Below, piece after piece: positions 25,710-33,740 of a stretch of 64,000 nt of DNA. Location: NCBI RefSeq assembly GCF_000621445.1, contig NZ_JHYI01000006.1, positions 1 to 64,000 on the forward strand, in the 5' to 3' direction. The position numbers were made by a program, and so were the translations under genes. Position 1 is the stretch's first letter. Each line of letters begins with the position of its first letter. A model generated the notes under the pieces. It ran no database searches, was not told the DNA's origin, and saw only the letters and a program-made list of their open reading frames with translations. This DNA is from Alkalihalobacillus bogoriensis ATCC BAA-922. GTDB taxonomy: Bacteria > Bacillota > Bacilli > Bacillales > Bacillaceae_F.

Positions 25710-26285
25710 TTAGTGAGGGGCTTGACTGATACCAAAATTTTGTAATGTGCGAACAACTTTTGCAATGGGTAATCCAACAACGGAAAAATAGTCGCCTTTG
25801 ATTTTTTTCACTAGCGTTGCACCACTACCTTGAATGCCATACGCCCCAGCTTTATCAAAAGGTTCACTCGTTGCAATATATGCTTCAATTTCCTCATCTG
25901 TTAGTTCCCAAAACTGAACGAGAGTCTCTTCAAAAAACATCTCTTCTTTTGACCCACTAATAATAGTAACGCCAGTAAGCACAGCATGTTCTTTTCCAGA
26001 TAAAGCAGATAGCATCATTCTCGCGTCTTCTTTAGATTGTGGTTTGCCAAGAATTTGTTGATTTGCAACTACAATTGTATCCGCTCCTAATACAACCGCT
26101 TCTTGGTTTCTCGAGAACACATCAGCCGCTTTTTGATAGGCTAACTCAACAACCACCTCACTTGGGGTTAACGAATCTTTCACAATTTCTTCAATTTGAC
26201 TAGGTTTTGTTTCAAACGGGATGTTGACTTGTTGAAGTAATTCTTTTCGACGTGGAGAATTTGAGGCTAAAATTAATGAACACAT
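25710..26285 (-). CDS. maf: Maf nucleoside triphosphate pyrophosphatase
   Basis: House-cleaning pyrophosphatase for dTTP, UTP and modified nucleotides, linked to septum control in B. subtilis. The 191-residue product has the family start LILASNSPRRKELL, the GADTIV motif near residue 69 with the catalytic Asp, and GKPQSKEDARMML. Behind GGAGGTCTCC. Confidence 0.96.
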   Translation of the reverse strand: MCSLILASNSPRRKELLQQVNIPFETKPSQIEEIVKDSLTPSEVVVELAYQKAADVFSRNQEAVVLGADTIVVANQQILGKPQSKEDARMMLSALSGKEHAVLTGVTIISGSKEEMFFEETLVQFWELTDEEIEAYIATSEPFDKAGAYGIQGSGATLVKKIKGDYFSVVGLPIAKVVRTLQNFGISQAPH

Positions 26286-26403
26286 AAGGGAGACCTCCTA
26301 CAATAAAATGCGTTTTGCTTTTATTGTACAAGGTTACTTTCAGAATACCAAGTTGGTTTCTATATGACAATCTAAATTCCAATGTTTTACAAATTATTAA
26401 TAA

Positions 26404-26503
26404 TAAGAAAAACGCGGGAGCGTCTTTTCGTTTCAAGCGACGTGCGGAGCCCTGCCCTCTTCTAGAATAAGCTTTCAAAGCTTTACTGCTACACCAAAAT
26501 TTT
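26404..26503. repeat. Structured interspersed repeat B, copy 2 (internally deleted)
   Basis: It shares TAAGAAAAACGCGGGAGCGT and the following ~45 bp with copies 1 and 4, then jumps to the 3' part (GAATAAGCTTTCAAAGCTT...CTACACCAAAATTTT). The CCCCAAG/CTTGGGG hairpin is missing, but the ACGC-GGGA-GCGT hairpin is kept. Located between maf and spoIIB. Confidence 0.78.
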
Positions 26504-26515
26504 CATCTAAAAAAA

Positions 26516-26543
26516 AACGGAAAAGGGACCGTCCTTTTCCGTT
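26516..26543 (-). terminator. spoIIB terminator
   Basis: AACGGAAAAGG pairs with CCTTTTCCGTT, followed on the - strand by a run of eight or more T. It lies just behind the spoIIB stop. Confidence 0.88.
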
Positions 26544-26548
26544 CTAAT

Positions 26549-27622
26549 TTATTTCAACGTGTCTATAAAACTATCATAAGCTAATGTAGCATCTAATAAT
26601 GATTGTTGAATATGCCAAAACTTGTTTTCCTCAAAGTCCTCATCAATGGATTGAAGTGTTTCAACTCCTTCTGTTATTGCAGAAACATACCGTTCTGCTT
26701 CTGCTTTGGACTCCTCACTTAAACCGTCTAATGCTTGTCCTTTAGAGTCTGTCCACTTTTGATGCTCAGAGACTACAATTTCTAAACTTTTATCCGTAAT
26801 AATTTCCTTATCTCCTGCCAAACTACGGATCGATACAAGCATCAACTCATTATAAATCGCCATACCGTCTTGAAAAAACACTCCTGTGTCTTCATTGCCA
26901 GCGTCCACTTTTCCACCTAATACCGCAAACGGCTTGACATACGTATCTTGTCCTTCTTGTTGATACAGCTGACTTAGGCCATTGGCATATTCTTTATCTT
27001 GAGCTACACCGATAAACATATAATGCGGATCTGATGATTCAATTAAGACTGCTGCATGGCCTCTGTCTTTTAATCGGTCAACGATTTCTTCACCTTTTTC
27101 TATCGTTGAAAACGCACCACCTTGAACAATTTCAACGGTCAAATCAGGAAGGTTTTTCCCTTCTGCTACTACTTCGGCGACGGTTGGTACAGCCTGTCCA
27201 TTCGGATCACCAGTTGCTTCAGATTCTCCGGTGAAAATAGTAAGTATAACTAATCCAAAACTAACACCAACAACAACCGCCGAAATGCCGGCTAACACGA
27301 TTGATAATGGAAATGACTTTAGTGAAAATTGAAATGGCTTTTTCGGTTTTTTCTTTTTACGTTTAAACGGAAGTTTCGGACTGTACTCATTGTTTCCATC
27401 ATCCCAAAATGGCTGATCCCGCTTTTTCCTTTCGGTTTGCCGCTCACGAAAATCAATAATATCAGGGGATGCACTTTCTTCTTTTTTCGAGTTATCTGCC
27501 GCCGCTACTGGTTTGGGTTCGGGTTCTTGTTGAATAGGTGGAATAGGTGTTGTTTTTTTCTCTTCATAATGTTGTTTCTTCCCATTTAATTTCACTGATA
27601 TTTGTCGTTTTTCCCCATCCAC
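26549..27622 (-). CDS. spoIIB: Stage II sporulation protein SpoIIB (SPOR domain)
   Basis: Septal protein that helps start engulfment and recruits SpoIIM/SpoIID/SpoIIP. The 357-residue product begins at a GTG (MDGEKRQISVKLNG) 8 nt behind AAAGGGG. It has a long charged cytosolic region, one membrane segment near residues 111-133 (IVLAGISAVVVGVSFGLVILT) and an extracytoplasmic SPOR domain at about 163-235 (LTVEIVQGGAFSTIEKGEEIVDRLK), which binds denuded glycan. Position behind the pil locus and before maf matches B. subtilis. Confidence 0.9.
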   Translation of the reverse strand: MDGEKRQISVKLNGKKQHYEEKKTTPIPPIQQEPEPKPVAAADNSKKEESASPDIIDFRERQTERKKRDQPFWDDGNNEYSPKLPFKRKKKKPKKPFQFSLKSFPLSIVLAGISAVVVGVSFGLVILTIFTGESEATGDPNGQAVPTVAEVVAEGKNLPDLTVEIVQGGAFSTIEKGEEIVDRLKDRGHAAVLIESSDPHYMFIGVAQDKEYANGLSQLYQQEGQDTYVKPFAVLGGKVDAGNEDTGVFFQDGMAIYNELMLVSIRSLAGDKEIITDKSLEIVVSEHQKWTDSKGQALDGLSEESKAEAERYVSAITEGVETLQSIDEDFEENKFWHIQQSLLDATLAYDSFIDTLK

Positions 27623-27775
27623 GTCACTTACCCCTTTCTTCATTTTCATCTTGTTACTCTATTCTATTAACAGTTTGTATTTACTAGAACTAGTTTTTCT
27701 ATTTTTATTTTCTCTCTTTTCTAGCATATTCATATCTAGTAAAAAAAGAAATGATCCATATGTACCATAAAAAAA

Positions 27776-27801
27776 CCTTATGGATGAATCGATCCATAAG
27801 G
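27776..27801 (-). terminator. Terminator containing the capA stop codon
   Basis: CCTTATGGAT and ATCCATAAGG form a perfect 10-bp stem with a 6-nt loop followed by seven T on the - strand. The last seven codons and the stop of the CapA-like gene make up the stem, so end of translation and end of transcription coincide. Confidence 0.85.
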
Positions 27802-28842
27802 AGAGGCTTCTTTTGGCAACGGATGAATTTGGTCATTCTCAATTTTATATGGACTCCAATCAACAGACACTTGCTCTTCTTCTAATTGAATGTGTAATAA
27901 CCCTGTTTCTGCTGTTGGTCCACTTACATAGCTCGGGAAGAGAAAGTTTCCTATAGAATAAGCAATTGGTTTGTCATTATAAATTTCAATAGGCTGTAAC
28001 ACATGCGGGTGAGCACCGATAATTGCATCTGCTCCTGCATCAATCATCGATTTTCCATAATGAACTTGATATGATTCTGGAGTTTGCTTTCGTTCAACTC
28101 CCCAATGAATATAAACAAGGACATAATCAGCTTTTTTCTTTTCTTCTTCAATAATCGAAATCATTCGTTCGATTTGATACCCACTTGCAATTCCTGGTTT
28201 GTCTTCTTGCGCATACCATGTTTCTGATGGAAGCACTCTTGAAAAACCTAAGAACGATACTGTTTTTCCTTTTAAATCAACCGTATGTGCACTATACGCT
28301 TCTTCTTTATTTCGCCCTGCACCAACATAGGGAAGTTCATATTTCTCTAATGTGTTTATCGTATCAAGTATCCCTTCTTCTTTATAATCCATTGTATGGT
28401 TGTTCGCTAAAGACACTAGCGAGAAACCCGCTTCTTTTATTCCTTCCACATAATGAGGCGGCATTTTAAAATGAAAAGACTTTGGGTATGACTCTGTTCG
28501 TTCTGTTATCGCAGTCTCTAGATTAACAACTGCAAAATCAGATTGTTGAATCTCTTCTTTCACATACACAAAAGGATGATGTACACCATATGTTGCCACC
28601 GTATCCGCAATCGAGCCACTCATCATCAAATCCCCAGCAAACGTAATGGTAATTGGTCCCGGCTCATATACATACGCTTTGCTTAGAGTAGTGATTGTTT
28701 TTTCCTCATGAAAGCTTTTTTCATATGCTAGTGAAGAATAAGAATGCTGTTGTATATATGTGGTGACATAAAAAAAGAAAAAACAAAGACAACTACACAT
28801 CATAATACCAACTGCCCACTGATATACTTTCATATTTGTCAT
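27778..28842 (-). CDS. CapA-family metallophosphatase-like membrane protein
   Basis: A 354-residue protein of the CapA/PGA-synthesis family. It has an N-terminal membrane anchor (AVGIMMCSCLCFFFFYVTTY, ~10-29) and the calcineurin-like core: TFAGDLMMSG, VVNLETAIT, SLANNHTMDY, YIHWGVE and GAHPHVLQP. Members act in poly-gamma-glutamate export or anchoring, but no other pgs/cap genes are near, so the substrate is open. The ATG is 7 nt behind AGAAGG. Confidence 0.88.
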   Translation of the reverse strand: MTNMKVYQWAVGIMMCSCLCFFFFYVTTYIQQHSYSSLAYEKSFHEEKTITTLSKAYVYEPGPITITFAGDLMMSGSIADTVATYGVHHPFVYVKEEIQQSDFAVVNLETAITERTESYPKSFHFKMPPHYVEGIKEAGFSLVSLANNHTMDYKEEGILDTINTLEKYELPYVGAGRNKEEAYSAHTVDLKGKTVSFLGFSRVLPSETWYAQEDKPGIASGYQIERMISIIEEEKKKADYVLVYIHWGVERKQTPESYQVHYGKSMIDAGADAIIGAHPHVLQPIEIYNDKPIAYSIGNFLFPSYVSGPTAETGLLHIQLEEEQVSVDWSPYKIENDQIHPLPKEASPYGSIHP

Positions 28843-29061
28843 ATATCAACCTTCTATTCATCAATTTATTCTATCTTATGAAAGAGGGTGCTTGTCCTAT
28901 TCTAAGTATTGGACAAGAATATCGAAAATGATGTTCGAAACGGGGGGTGAGCTTTTCTATTTTATCGGCCTGTTACGTTGTAATAGATACTACCGATCGG
29001 TTCTATGATGTTTTGGGCGTATGAAGTTTGTTAAGGGACATTTTTCTTTTGGGGTGCTCTT
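28843..29061. other. Intergenic spacer before the 52-bp repeats
   Basis: No credible gene. Probably contains the capA promoter (AT-rich, near 28870-28900 on -). Towards 29061 it grades into degenerate versions of the 52-bp repeat (GGGACATTTTTCTTTT near 29034). Confidence 0.4.
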
Positions 29062-29443
29062 TTTTGTTCAATAGAGCTCTTCTATTGGACACTTCTCTTC
29101 GGTTTTCCTCTCGTTTTGTCCTTCATCGACCTTATGAAGGACACTTCCTCTCTGTTTTCACCTCGTTTTGTCCTTCATCAACCTTATGAAGGACACTTCC
29201 TCTCTATTTTCACCTCGTTTTGTCCTTCATCAACCTTATGAAGGACACTTCCTCTCTATTTTCACCTCGTTTTGTCCTTCATCAACCTTATGAAGGACAC
29301 TTCCTCTCTGTTTTCTCCTCGTTTTGTCCTTCATCAACCTTATGAAGGACACTTCCTCTCTATTTTCTCCTCGTTTTGTCCTTCATCCACCTTATGAAGG
29401 ACACTTCCGCTCTATTTTCACCTTGTTTTGTCCTTCATCACCT
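29062..29443. repeat. Tandem 52-bp hairpin repeats, family C, array 1
   Basis: About seven units with a period of exactly 52 bp, starting at 29062, 29114, 29166, 29218 and so on. Each unit is TTTTG, an 8-bp stem, a 7-nt loop, the complementary 8 bases and a pyrimidine-rich ~24-bp spacer. The first unit has stem TTCAATAG/CTATTGGA. All later units have TCCTTCAT/ATGAAGGA. The last unit is truncated. It lies between the pil operon terminator and the capA promoter, with no reading frame through it. Confidence 0.9.
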
Positions 29444-29481
29444 CAACAACTTTGCCAAACTGTCTTTCTCAAAAGCAAAAA

Positions 29482-29507
29482 AGCATACCCGTTAAACTAG
29501 GTATGCT
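29482..29507 (-). terminator. Terminator of the pil operon
   Basis: AGCATACC pairs with GGTATGCT around a 10-nt loop, followed on the - strand by TTTTTTGC, directly after the pilO stop. Confidence 0.85.
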
Positions 29508-29514
29508 CGTTGTT

Positions 29515-30225
29515 TTATTTATCTTGATAATAAAAAGTTGTCACCTGCATTGTAAAAGAAATCGTTTCATCTGGGTCATCAGTAAACAATAGATCTGCTT
29601 CAGTTGGTGTTGTAAATTGCAAGGAATCGACTCTTGTAATTCGTTCGCGCTTTTCAATTTCTTTTAAAAACATCCGATAGCTTTCATAATTAGGTGAGAC
29701 GACTTGCATTGATATCGTTAATAGTTGTAACCCATTTGGTAACTGCTCTTGTTCAAGTTGAGCTTCTTCAACAACAACTTCCGCTTCGCCTGCTTCAGCT
29801 ACTTCTTCTACAGCTACTGGTTCCACTACTTGCTCGCTAGTCTCCACCCCTGACTCAGCCGCTCCAGAAATAAATTCTTCATCTGTTAATTCACCATCAT
29901 AACTAGTAAACGAAATATCCTGAATTTTACTTTCACTTACTAGCTCAACTTCTTGCAACGTTAATAAATATTGATCAATCAACCGTTCCTTTGGTACTTT
30001 ACGCTCAAGCATCACCGTGTTTTCCTCTTCTTGGTTTGCGAGTTCTGCCAGTTGAACAGTAATTCCATCGATTAACATTTGTTCTGTCGTAACCATTGTT
30101 TCTTCTGCTTTTAACTGCTCTTGCACAGGCTTTTGAAAAAGAAAAAACGCCAGAACAAGCAGCAAAAATAAACTAGCAATGATTACAATAAACACGGTTC
30201 GTTTTTCTTGAATATACTCATTCAT
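29515..30225 (-). CDS. pilO: Type IV pilus inner-membrane protein PilO-like
   Basis: Member of the PilMNO alignment complex. The 236-residue product has one N-terminal membrane segment (TVFIVIIASLFLLLVLAFFLF, ~10-30), a coiled-coil stretch, an unusual acidic Val/Glu-rich insertion near residues 130-160 and a C-terminal ferredoxin-like part (YESYRMFLKEIEKRERITRVDSLQF). It overlaps pilN by 8 bp and is the last gene of the operon. Sequence similarity in this family is low, so the call rests on size, topology and order after pilM-pilN. Confidence 0.85.
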   Translation of the reverse strand: MNEYIQEKRTVFIVIIASLFLLLVLAFFLFQKPVQEQLKAEETMVTTEQMLIDGITVQLAELANQEEENTVMLERKVPKERLIDQYLLTLQEVELVSESKIQDISFTSYDGELTDEEFISGAAESGVETSEQVVEPVAVEEVAEAGEAEVVVEEAQLEQEQLPNGLQLLTISMQVVSPNYESYRMFLKEIEKRERITRVDSLQFTTPTEADLLFTDDPDETISFTMQVTTFYYQDK

Positions 30226-30802
30226 TGTTCTTTTCCTCCTTTACTAACGCCTCACGGTCGACTGTTAATGTGTACGTGACAGTATAGCGAGGAACGCTTT
30301 CAAAAGGCTTTTCTTCTTGATTAATCGTATGGTCAAACGTTGTTACTGTGTTTACACGAACATCTTCTAGAAACGGAGACCGATTTAATTTCACAATATA
30401 AGCTGCAATCTCTTCCATCGTTTCTACTTGTGTTTGGATTGTCGTCGTTCCATTTGAGTAGCTATATTGATTTAAATAGCCTGTTTCCGGTAAATCATCA
30501 ACAAGTTGGTCAATTAATAATGATGTTGGTACAGGTAAGCGTTCGGCAAAAGCAACAATCGATTCTAGCGATTCTGTTTGCTCAGCTTGAACGACTTGTA
30601 GCTCTTGTTCTAATAATTGCCGGTTTTGCACGAGTACTTCTTTTTGTTCAATCGTTTTTTCTAAAGTGGACGTCGACTTCATATAATTTACAGCAAATAC
30701 AATCGCAACAATAAGCCAAATAAGAAAAAAGCCATAAATTAAAATGAGGAAAAGCTGTGTTTTTCGTTCTCGTTTCGGCAGTAGATTCACATCGACTAAC
30801 AC
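30218..30802 (-). CDS. pilN: Type IV pilus assembly protein PilN
   Basis: Bitopic protein linking cytosolic PilM to PilO. The 194-residue product begins MLVDVNLLPKRERK, the (I/V)NLLP motif by which PilN binds PilM, then one membrane segment (~17-41), a coiled coil and a small extracytoplasmic domain with YIVKLNRSPFLEDV. The start is GTG inside GTGGAGTAAGTG, touching the pilM stop. Confidence 0.92.
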   Translation of the reverse strand: MLVDVNLLPKRERKTQLFLILIYGFFLIWLIVAIVFAVNYMKSTSTLEKTIEQKEVLVQNRQLLEQELQVVQAEQTESLESIVAFAERLPVPTSLLIDQLVDDLPETGYLNQYSYSNGTTTIQTQVETMEEIAAYIVKLNRSPFLEDVRVNTVTTFDHTINQEEKPFESVPRYTVTYTLTVDREALVKEEKNNE

Positions 30803-31795
30803 TTACTCCACCTCTTTCAGTGACAGTCCAAACACTGGAATGTATTTTCGGTCAATGCGATGACTCCACTCTATTGGTATTTTCGCATCTAACACTTTCA
30901 ATGGGATATCGAGATTATTACTAAATCTCAAAGCGATTTCATCTAAATACGGATGGTCTCCTAATACAACAAGTTGAGAAATCGATTTTTCCCCTTTATG
31001 CATCGAATAGCGATAAAAATTCATAATTCTTTCAATATCCGCAACTAAATCTTGAATATCTGTCCATAATTGTTCTTCATTACCGACAAATGTCCATTTC
31101 ATTTCATCAACATTATCAAGTGCAAAAGACCAGTCTTTTTCACTTACATTTAACGATTGATGCCGAATAAATTCCGGTAAATGATTAGAAAAAATAGCAA
31201 TGTTCATTTTCGTTAAATTAAATTCTAAAAACATGACTGATTTTTCAACCATGGCAGGGTAAAGCTGATGGTAAAAGCGATACACTCCAAGTGGTGAAAC
31301 ATCAGCGGCTATCGGTTGTAGACCCACACCTTCAAAAATTTCAGCAAACTTCACAAGCTCATCCTCAGGAGCGGCAAACAGCAACCCTTTTCTTTTGTTT
31401 TCTTCCCCATCATACAGATGAATATCAAAAACTGGGTTTTGGAACGGAAAGTGAAGACTTTGTCCAATTTCCATTAAAAAATGACCGAGAATTTCATCTT
31501 CAGGTACATTTGGAGGAATGTCGACCTTTTTTAAAATAACGGTGGAATCAGGTACGTAAAATTTCACGGTTTTCCCTTTTATATTCCACTCTGTCACGAG
31601 ATGCTGCATAAATTCAAAAAAGCCGATTTCATCAACCATTTTTCCATCTTGAATAATACCCGCTGGAATGTATTTTTCACTAATCCGTTTCACAGAGGAA
31701 AAGTCCGTTCCTTGCATTTCGACCATGCGCACAACATAATCATGTAGCACGATGCTTATTGATTTTTTATTTCCTTGAAATAGGGAAAGAACCAC
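30803..31795 (-). CDS. pilM: Type IV pilus assembly protein PilM
   Basis: Actin-like ATPase-fold cytosolic protein of the pilus alignment complex. The 330-residue product fits a PilM core (SISIVLHDYVVRMVEMQG; DIPPNVPEDEILGHFLMEIGQSLHFPF; ADVSPLGVYRFY; LVVLGDHPYLDEIALRFS). The start is GTG behind GGAGG. It is followed directly by pilN with which it interacts in known systems. Confidence 0.9.
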   Translation of the reverse strand: MVLSLFQGNKKSISIVLHDYVVRMVEMQGTDFSSVKRISEKYIPAGIIQDGKMVDEIGFFEFMQHLVTEWNIKGKTVKFYVPDSTVILKKVDIPPNVPEDEILGHFLMEIGQSLHFPFQNPVFDIHLYDGEENKRKGLLFAAPEDELVKFAEIFEGVGLQPIAADVSPLGVYRFYHQLYPAMVEKSVMFLEFNLTKMNIAIFSNHLPEFIRHQSLNVSEKDWSFALDNVDEMKWTFVGNEEQLWTDIQDLVADIERIMNFYRYSMHKGEKSISQLVVLGDHPYLDEIALRFSNNLDIPLKVLDAKIPIEWSHRIDRKYIPVFGLSLKEVE

Positions 31796-31828
31796 AGTTT
31801 TTCCTCCTCAATCTAGTCATAATTACAG

Positions 31829-32581
31829 TTAAAACATACCAATATACATATTCCAAATGACATCACCATAAAAATACGTGATAAGCGCCCCTGCACTTAT
31901 TGCAGGTCCAAATGGAATAGGTTGCTTTCGTTTGACTTTTTTTAATACGACTAAGACGATACCAACAAAAGCCCCAATAAAGGTTGCAAAGAAAAAGGTT
32001 AACAAGACACCTTTTAATCCAAGAAATAAGCCTAACACCGCAAACAGTTTAATGTCACCGCCACCCATGCCACCTTTACTAATGATGGCGATAAAGAGAA
32101 GTAACACAAACCCGACGATACTTCCTGCAATCGGATCCCACCACGGATCCATTGGTATAAAAAAGCGAACCGGGATAATGACACAAGCAAAAAACAACAA
32201 TACTTTATTCGGAATAAGCATCGCATGCACATCGGAAATGACGATAATGACAAGCAATGAAAGTAAGAGAAATGCAATAAGCAATTCTTTTGACCATCCC
32301 ACCATCAATGGTGAAATCGTGAAAAGACATGCCGTCACCAATTCAAACAATGGGTATCTCATCGAAACTTTTGTTCCACAGCCTTTACAACGCCCTTTTT
32401 GCATGACATACGACAACACTGGAATTAATTCAAATGCAGACAATGTTCGTTTACAATTTCCACAATGAGATCGCGGTGTCACAATCGAACGTCCTTCCGC
32501 CGTACGAATCCCAACGACATTATAAAAAGACCCTAAGACTAACCCAACAACAAATAAATAAATATGCAAAAATAATTCCAT
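31829..32581 (-). CDS. pilD: Prepilin peptidase PilD (A24 family)
   Basis: Membrane aspartic protease that removes prepilin leaders and methylates the new N-terminus. The 250-residue product has the N-terminal cysteine pairs CGNC and CKGC typical of bifunctional enzymes, then eight or so membrane segments with the catalytic aspartates in VISDVHAMLIP and GMGGGDIKLF. The second ATG behind AAGGATGG is used. B. subtilis has its homologue ComC in this same chromosomal gap between folC and spoIIB. Confidence 0.95.
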   Translation of the reverse strand: MELFLHIYLFVVGLVLGSFYNVVGIRTAEGRSIVTPRSHCGNCKRTLSAFELIPVLSYVMQKGRCKGCGTKVSMRYPLFELVTACLFTISPLMVGWSKELLIAFLLLSLLVIIVISDVHAMLIPNKVLLFFACVIIPVRFFIPMDPWWDPIAGSIVGFVLLLFIAIISKGGMGGGDIKLFAVLGLFLGLKGVLLTFFFATFIGAFVGIVLVVLKKVKRKQPIPFGPAISAGALITYFYGDVIWNMYIGMF

Positions 32582-32612
32582 CAAAAACCCATCCTTTTTC
32601 TCTTAAGAGATA

Positions 32613-33114
32613 TTAGTCAGAATGGAGCGTTCCATCCAAATATTGAAGAATTCTCGGTTCCGTTGCTTCTTTTTCTGAACTCGAATGTAAAAAATCTGCT
32701 AGACTACCAATGTTGTGAACATTCCGATTCAAACGTAAATTTGAAACAACACCTTCTTCAAAATCAAAAAATACAAGACTATCCTCTGTCGTCACGGTTG
32801 CTTTATCACGAAAATCAACGTGACTCACATGTCGTTGCAATTGATTGATAGATATTTGGCCAAGCTCATTCTCTTCATCATAATATAAGTGTGACTCCTC
32901 TTCTGCAAGAAGGATTTTAGCCCCAGAAAGCACACGGGACGCATCCGCCACAATCGCCCGGTCATTTGTTTTTTGAATGACACTTAGAATAGAAGGAATG
33001 GCTATTGCTAGAATGATGGCGAGAACAACGATGACTGCGAGTAATTCAATTAAGGTGAAGCCAGATTGTTTTTTTGGATAGGATAAATTGGGATTGATGG
33101 GAGTTCGCCTCCAT
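32613..33114 (-). CDS. Type II/IV minor pilin, leader out of frame
   Basis: A GspH/PilA-like pilin. The class III motif KKQSG/FTLIELLAVIVVLAII is clear and the mature part runs ~145 residues to the stop at 32613. The frame containing it has no ATG, GTG or TTG before an upstream stop. The only good start is the ATG at 33114 (leader MEANSHQSQFILSKK), but it is one base out of frame across a run of seven A at ~33069-33075. One A fewer would join leader and pilin. So this is a frameshifted pseudogene, a phase-variable or slippage-controlled gene, or a sequencing error. Expected partner: PilD, encoded 32 bp downstream. Confidence 0.7.
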
Positions 33115-33127
33115 GTAAATATTTCCT

Positions 33128-33163
33128 AGCACCTACTAGCATCAAGGGATACTAATAGGTACT
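33128..33163 (-). promoter_or_regulatory. Large hairpin between the two pilin genes
   Basis: AGCACCTACTAG pairs with CTAATAGGTACT (two mismatches or GU pairs) around a 12-nt loop. It lies 15-50 bp after the major pilin stop and has no U-run on the - strand. Such a structure could protect the abundant pilin mRNA or partly stop readthrough into the next gene; that is inference. Confidence 0.5.
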
Positions 33164-33177
33164 AGATTTTTTAAAGA

Positions 33178-33621
33178 TTAGTTTCCGTTATTATTATTTG
33201 TAGTGTTACCTGTATCTTTTTTATCCAATTCATTTTGGATATCTTCTTCCGTTACTTCTGTTGCCAAGTTATTTTTTAATAATTTATTAACACTATGACC
33301 AATAATTGAGTAAACACCCGTAGAAGAAACCTTTACCTTACCAGTATCTCCATCCCATTCAGCATTATCAAGGTAATTTTTTAGATGCCCTTTTGGTATT
33401 TCACCACTAGTTGGAACACCATTAGCAGCTACATACAACTTCGCCGCTGCAATAACTTGGGCAGCATCTGAAACAGTTGCTCTATCATCCGTCTTACTAA
33501 TCAAACTCCCAATCGCCGGAACCGCGATTGCTAAAATAATAGCTAAAATAACGATAACTGCTAATAATTCGATTAATGTTAAACCACGTTGGTCTTTGAC
33601 CATTTTGATTGCTTTTACCAT
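33178..33621 (-). CDS. pilA: Type IV major pilin (PilA-like)
   Basis: Main pilus subunit candidate, 147 residues. The start MVKAIKMVKDQRG follows GGAGG with 9-nt spacing. The leader is cut after Gly13, giving LTLIELLAVIVILAIILAIAVPAIGSLI; Leu replaces the more usual Phe1, and Glu5 is present. The mature part holds a helix, a small globular domain (DAAQVIAAAKLYVAANGVPTSG) and an Asn/Thr-rich tail (GNTTNNNNGN). No cysteines are present for a disulfide loop. It lies between pilC and the minor pilin. Confidence 0.9.
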   Translation of the reverse strand: MVKAIKMVKDQRGLTLIELLAVIVILAIILAIAVPAIGSLISKTDDRATVSDAAQVIAAAKLYVAANGVPTSGEIPKGHLKNYLDNAEWDGDTGKVKVSSTGVYSIIGHSVNKLLKNNLATEVTEEDIQNELDKKDTGNTTNNNNGN

Positions 33622-33740
33622 GAGTAAAAACCTCCTAAGTAATTTTAAATTTTGTTTTGACTTTATTGACATCTACTACTTACACGACAGCTTCCTTCTA
33701 CTCCAGGCCACCGCCTCCTTTAAAGAAATAGAATATGGTT

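Noticed and set aside
29062-29443. Regular 52-bp repeats considered as a CRISPR array
   Set aside because: The whole 52-bp unit is repeated including the part that would be spacer, there are no variable spacers, and no cas genes are near. It is a tandem hairpin repeat.
32613-32951. 112-codon reading of the pilin gene from an internal GTG
   Set aside because: It would lack the class III leader and the hydrophobic helix, which are present in frame just upstream; the GTG is an internal valine.
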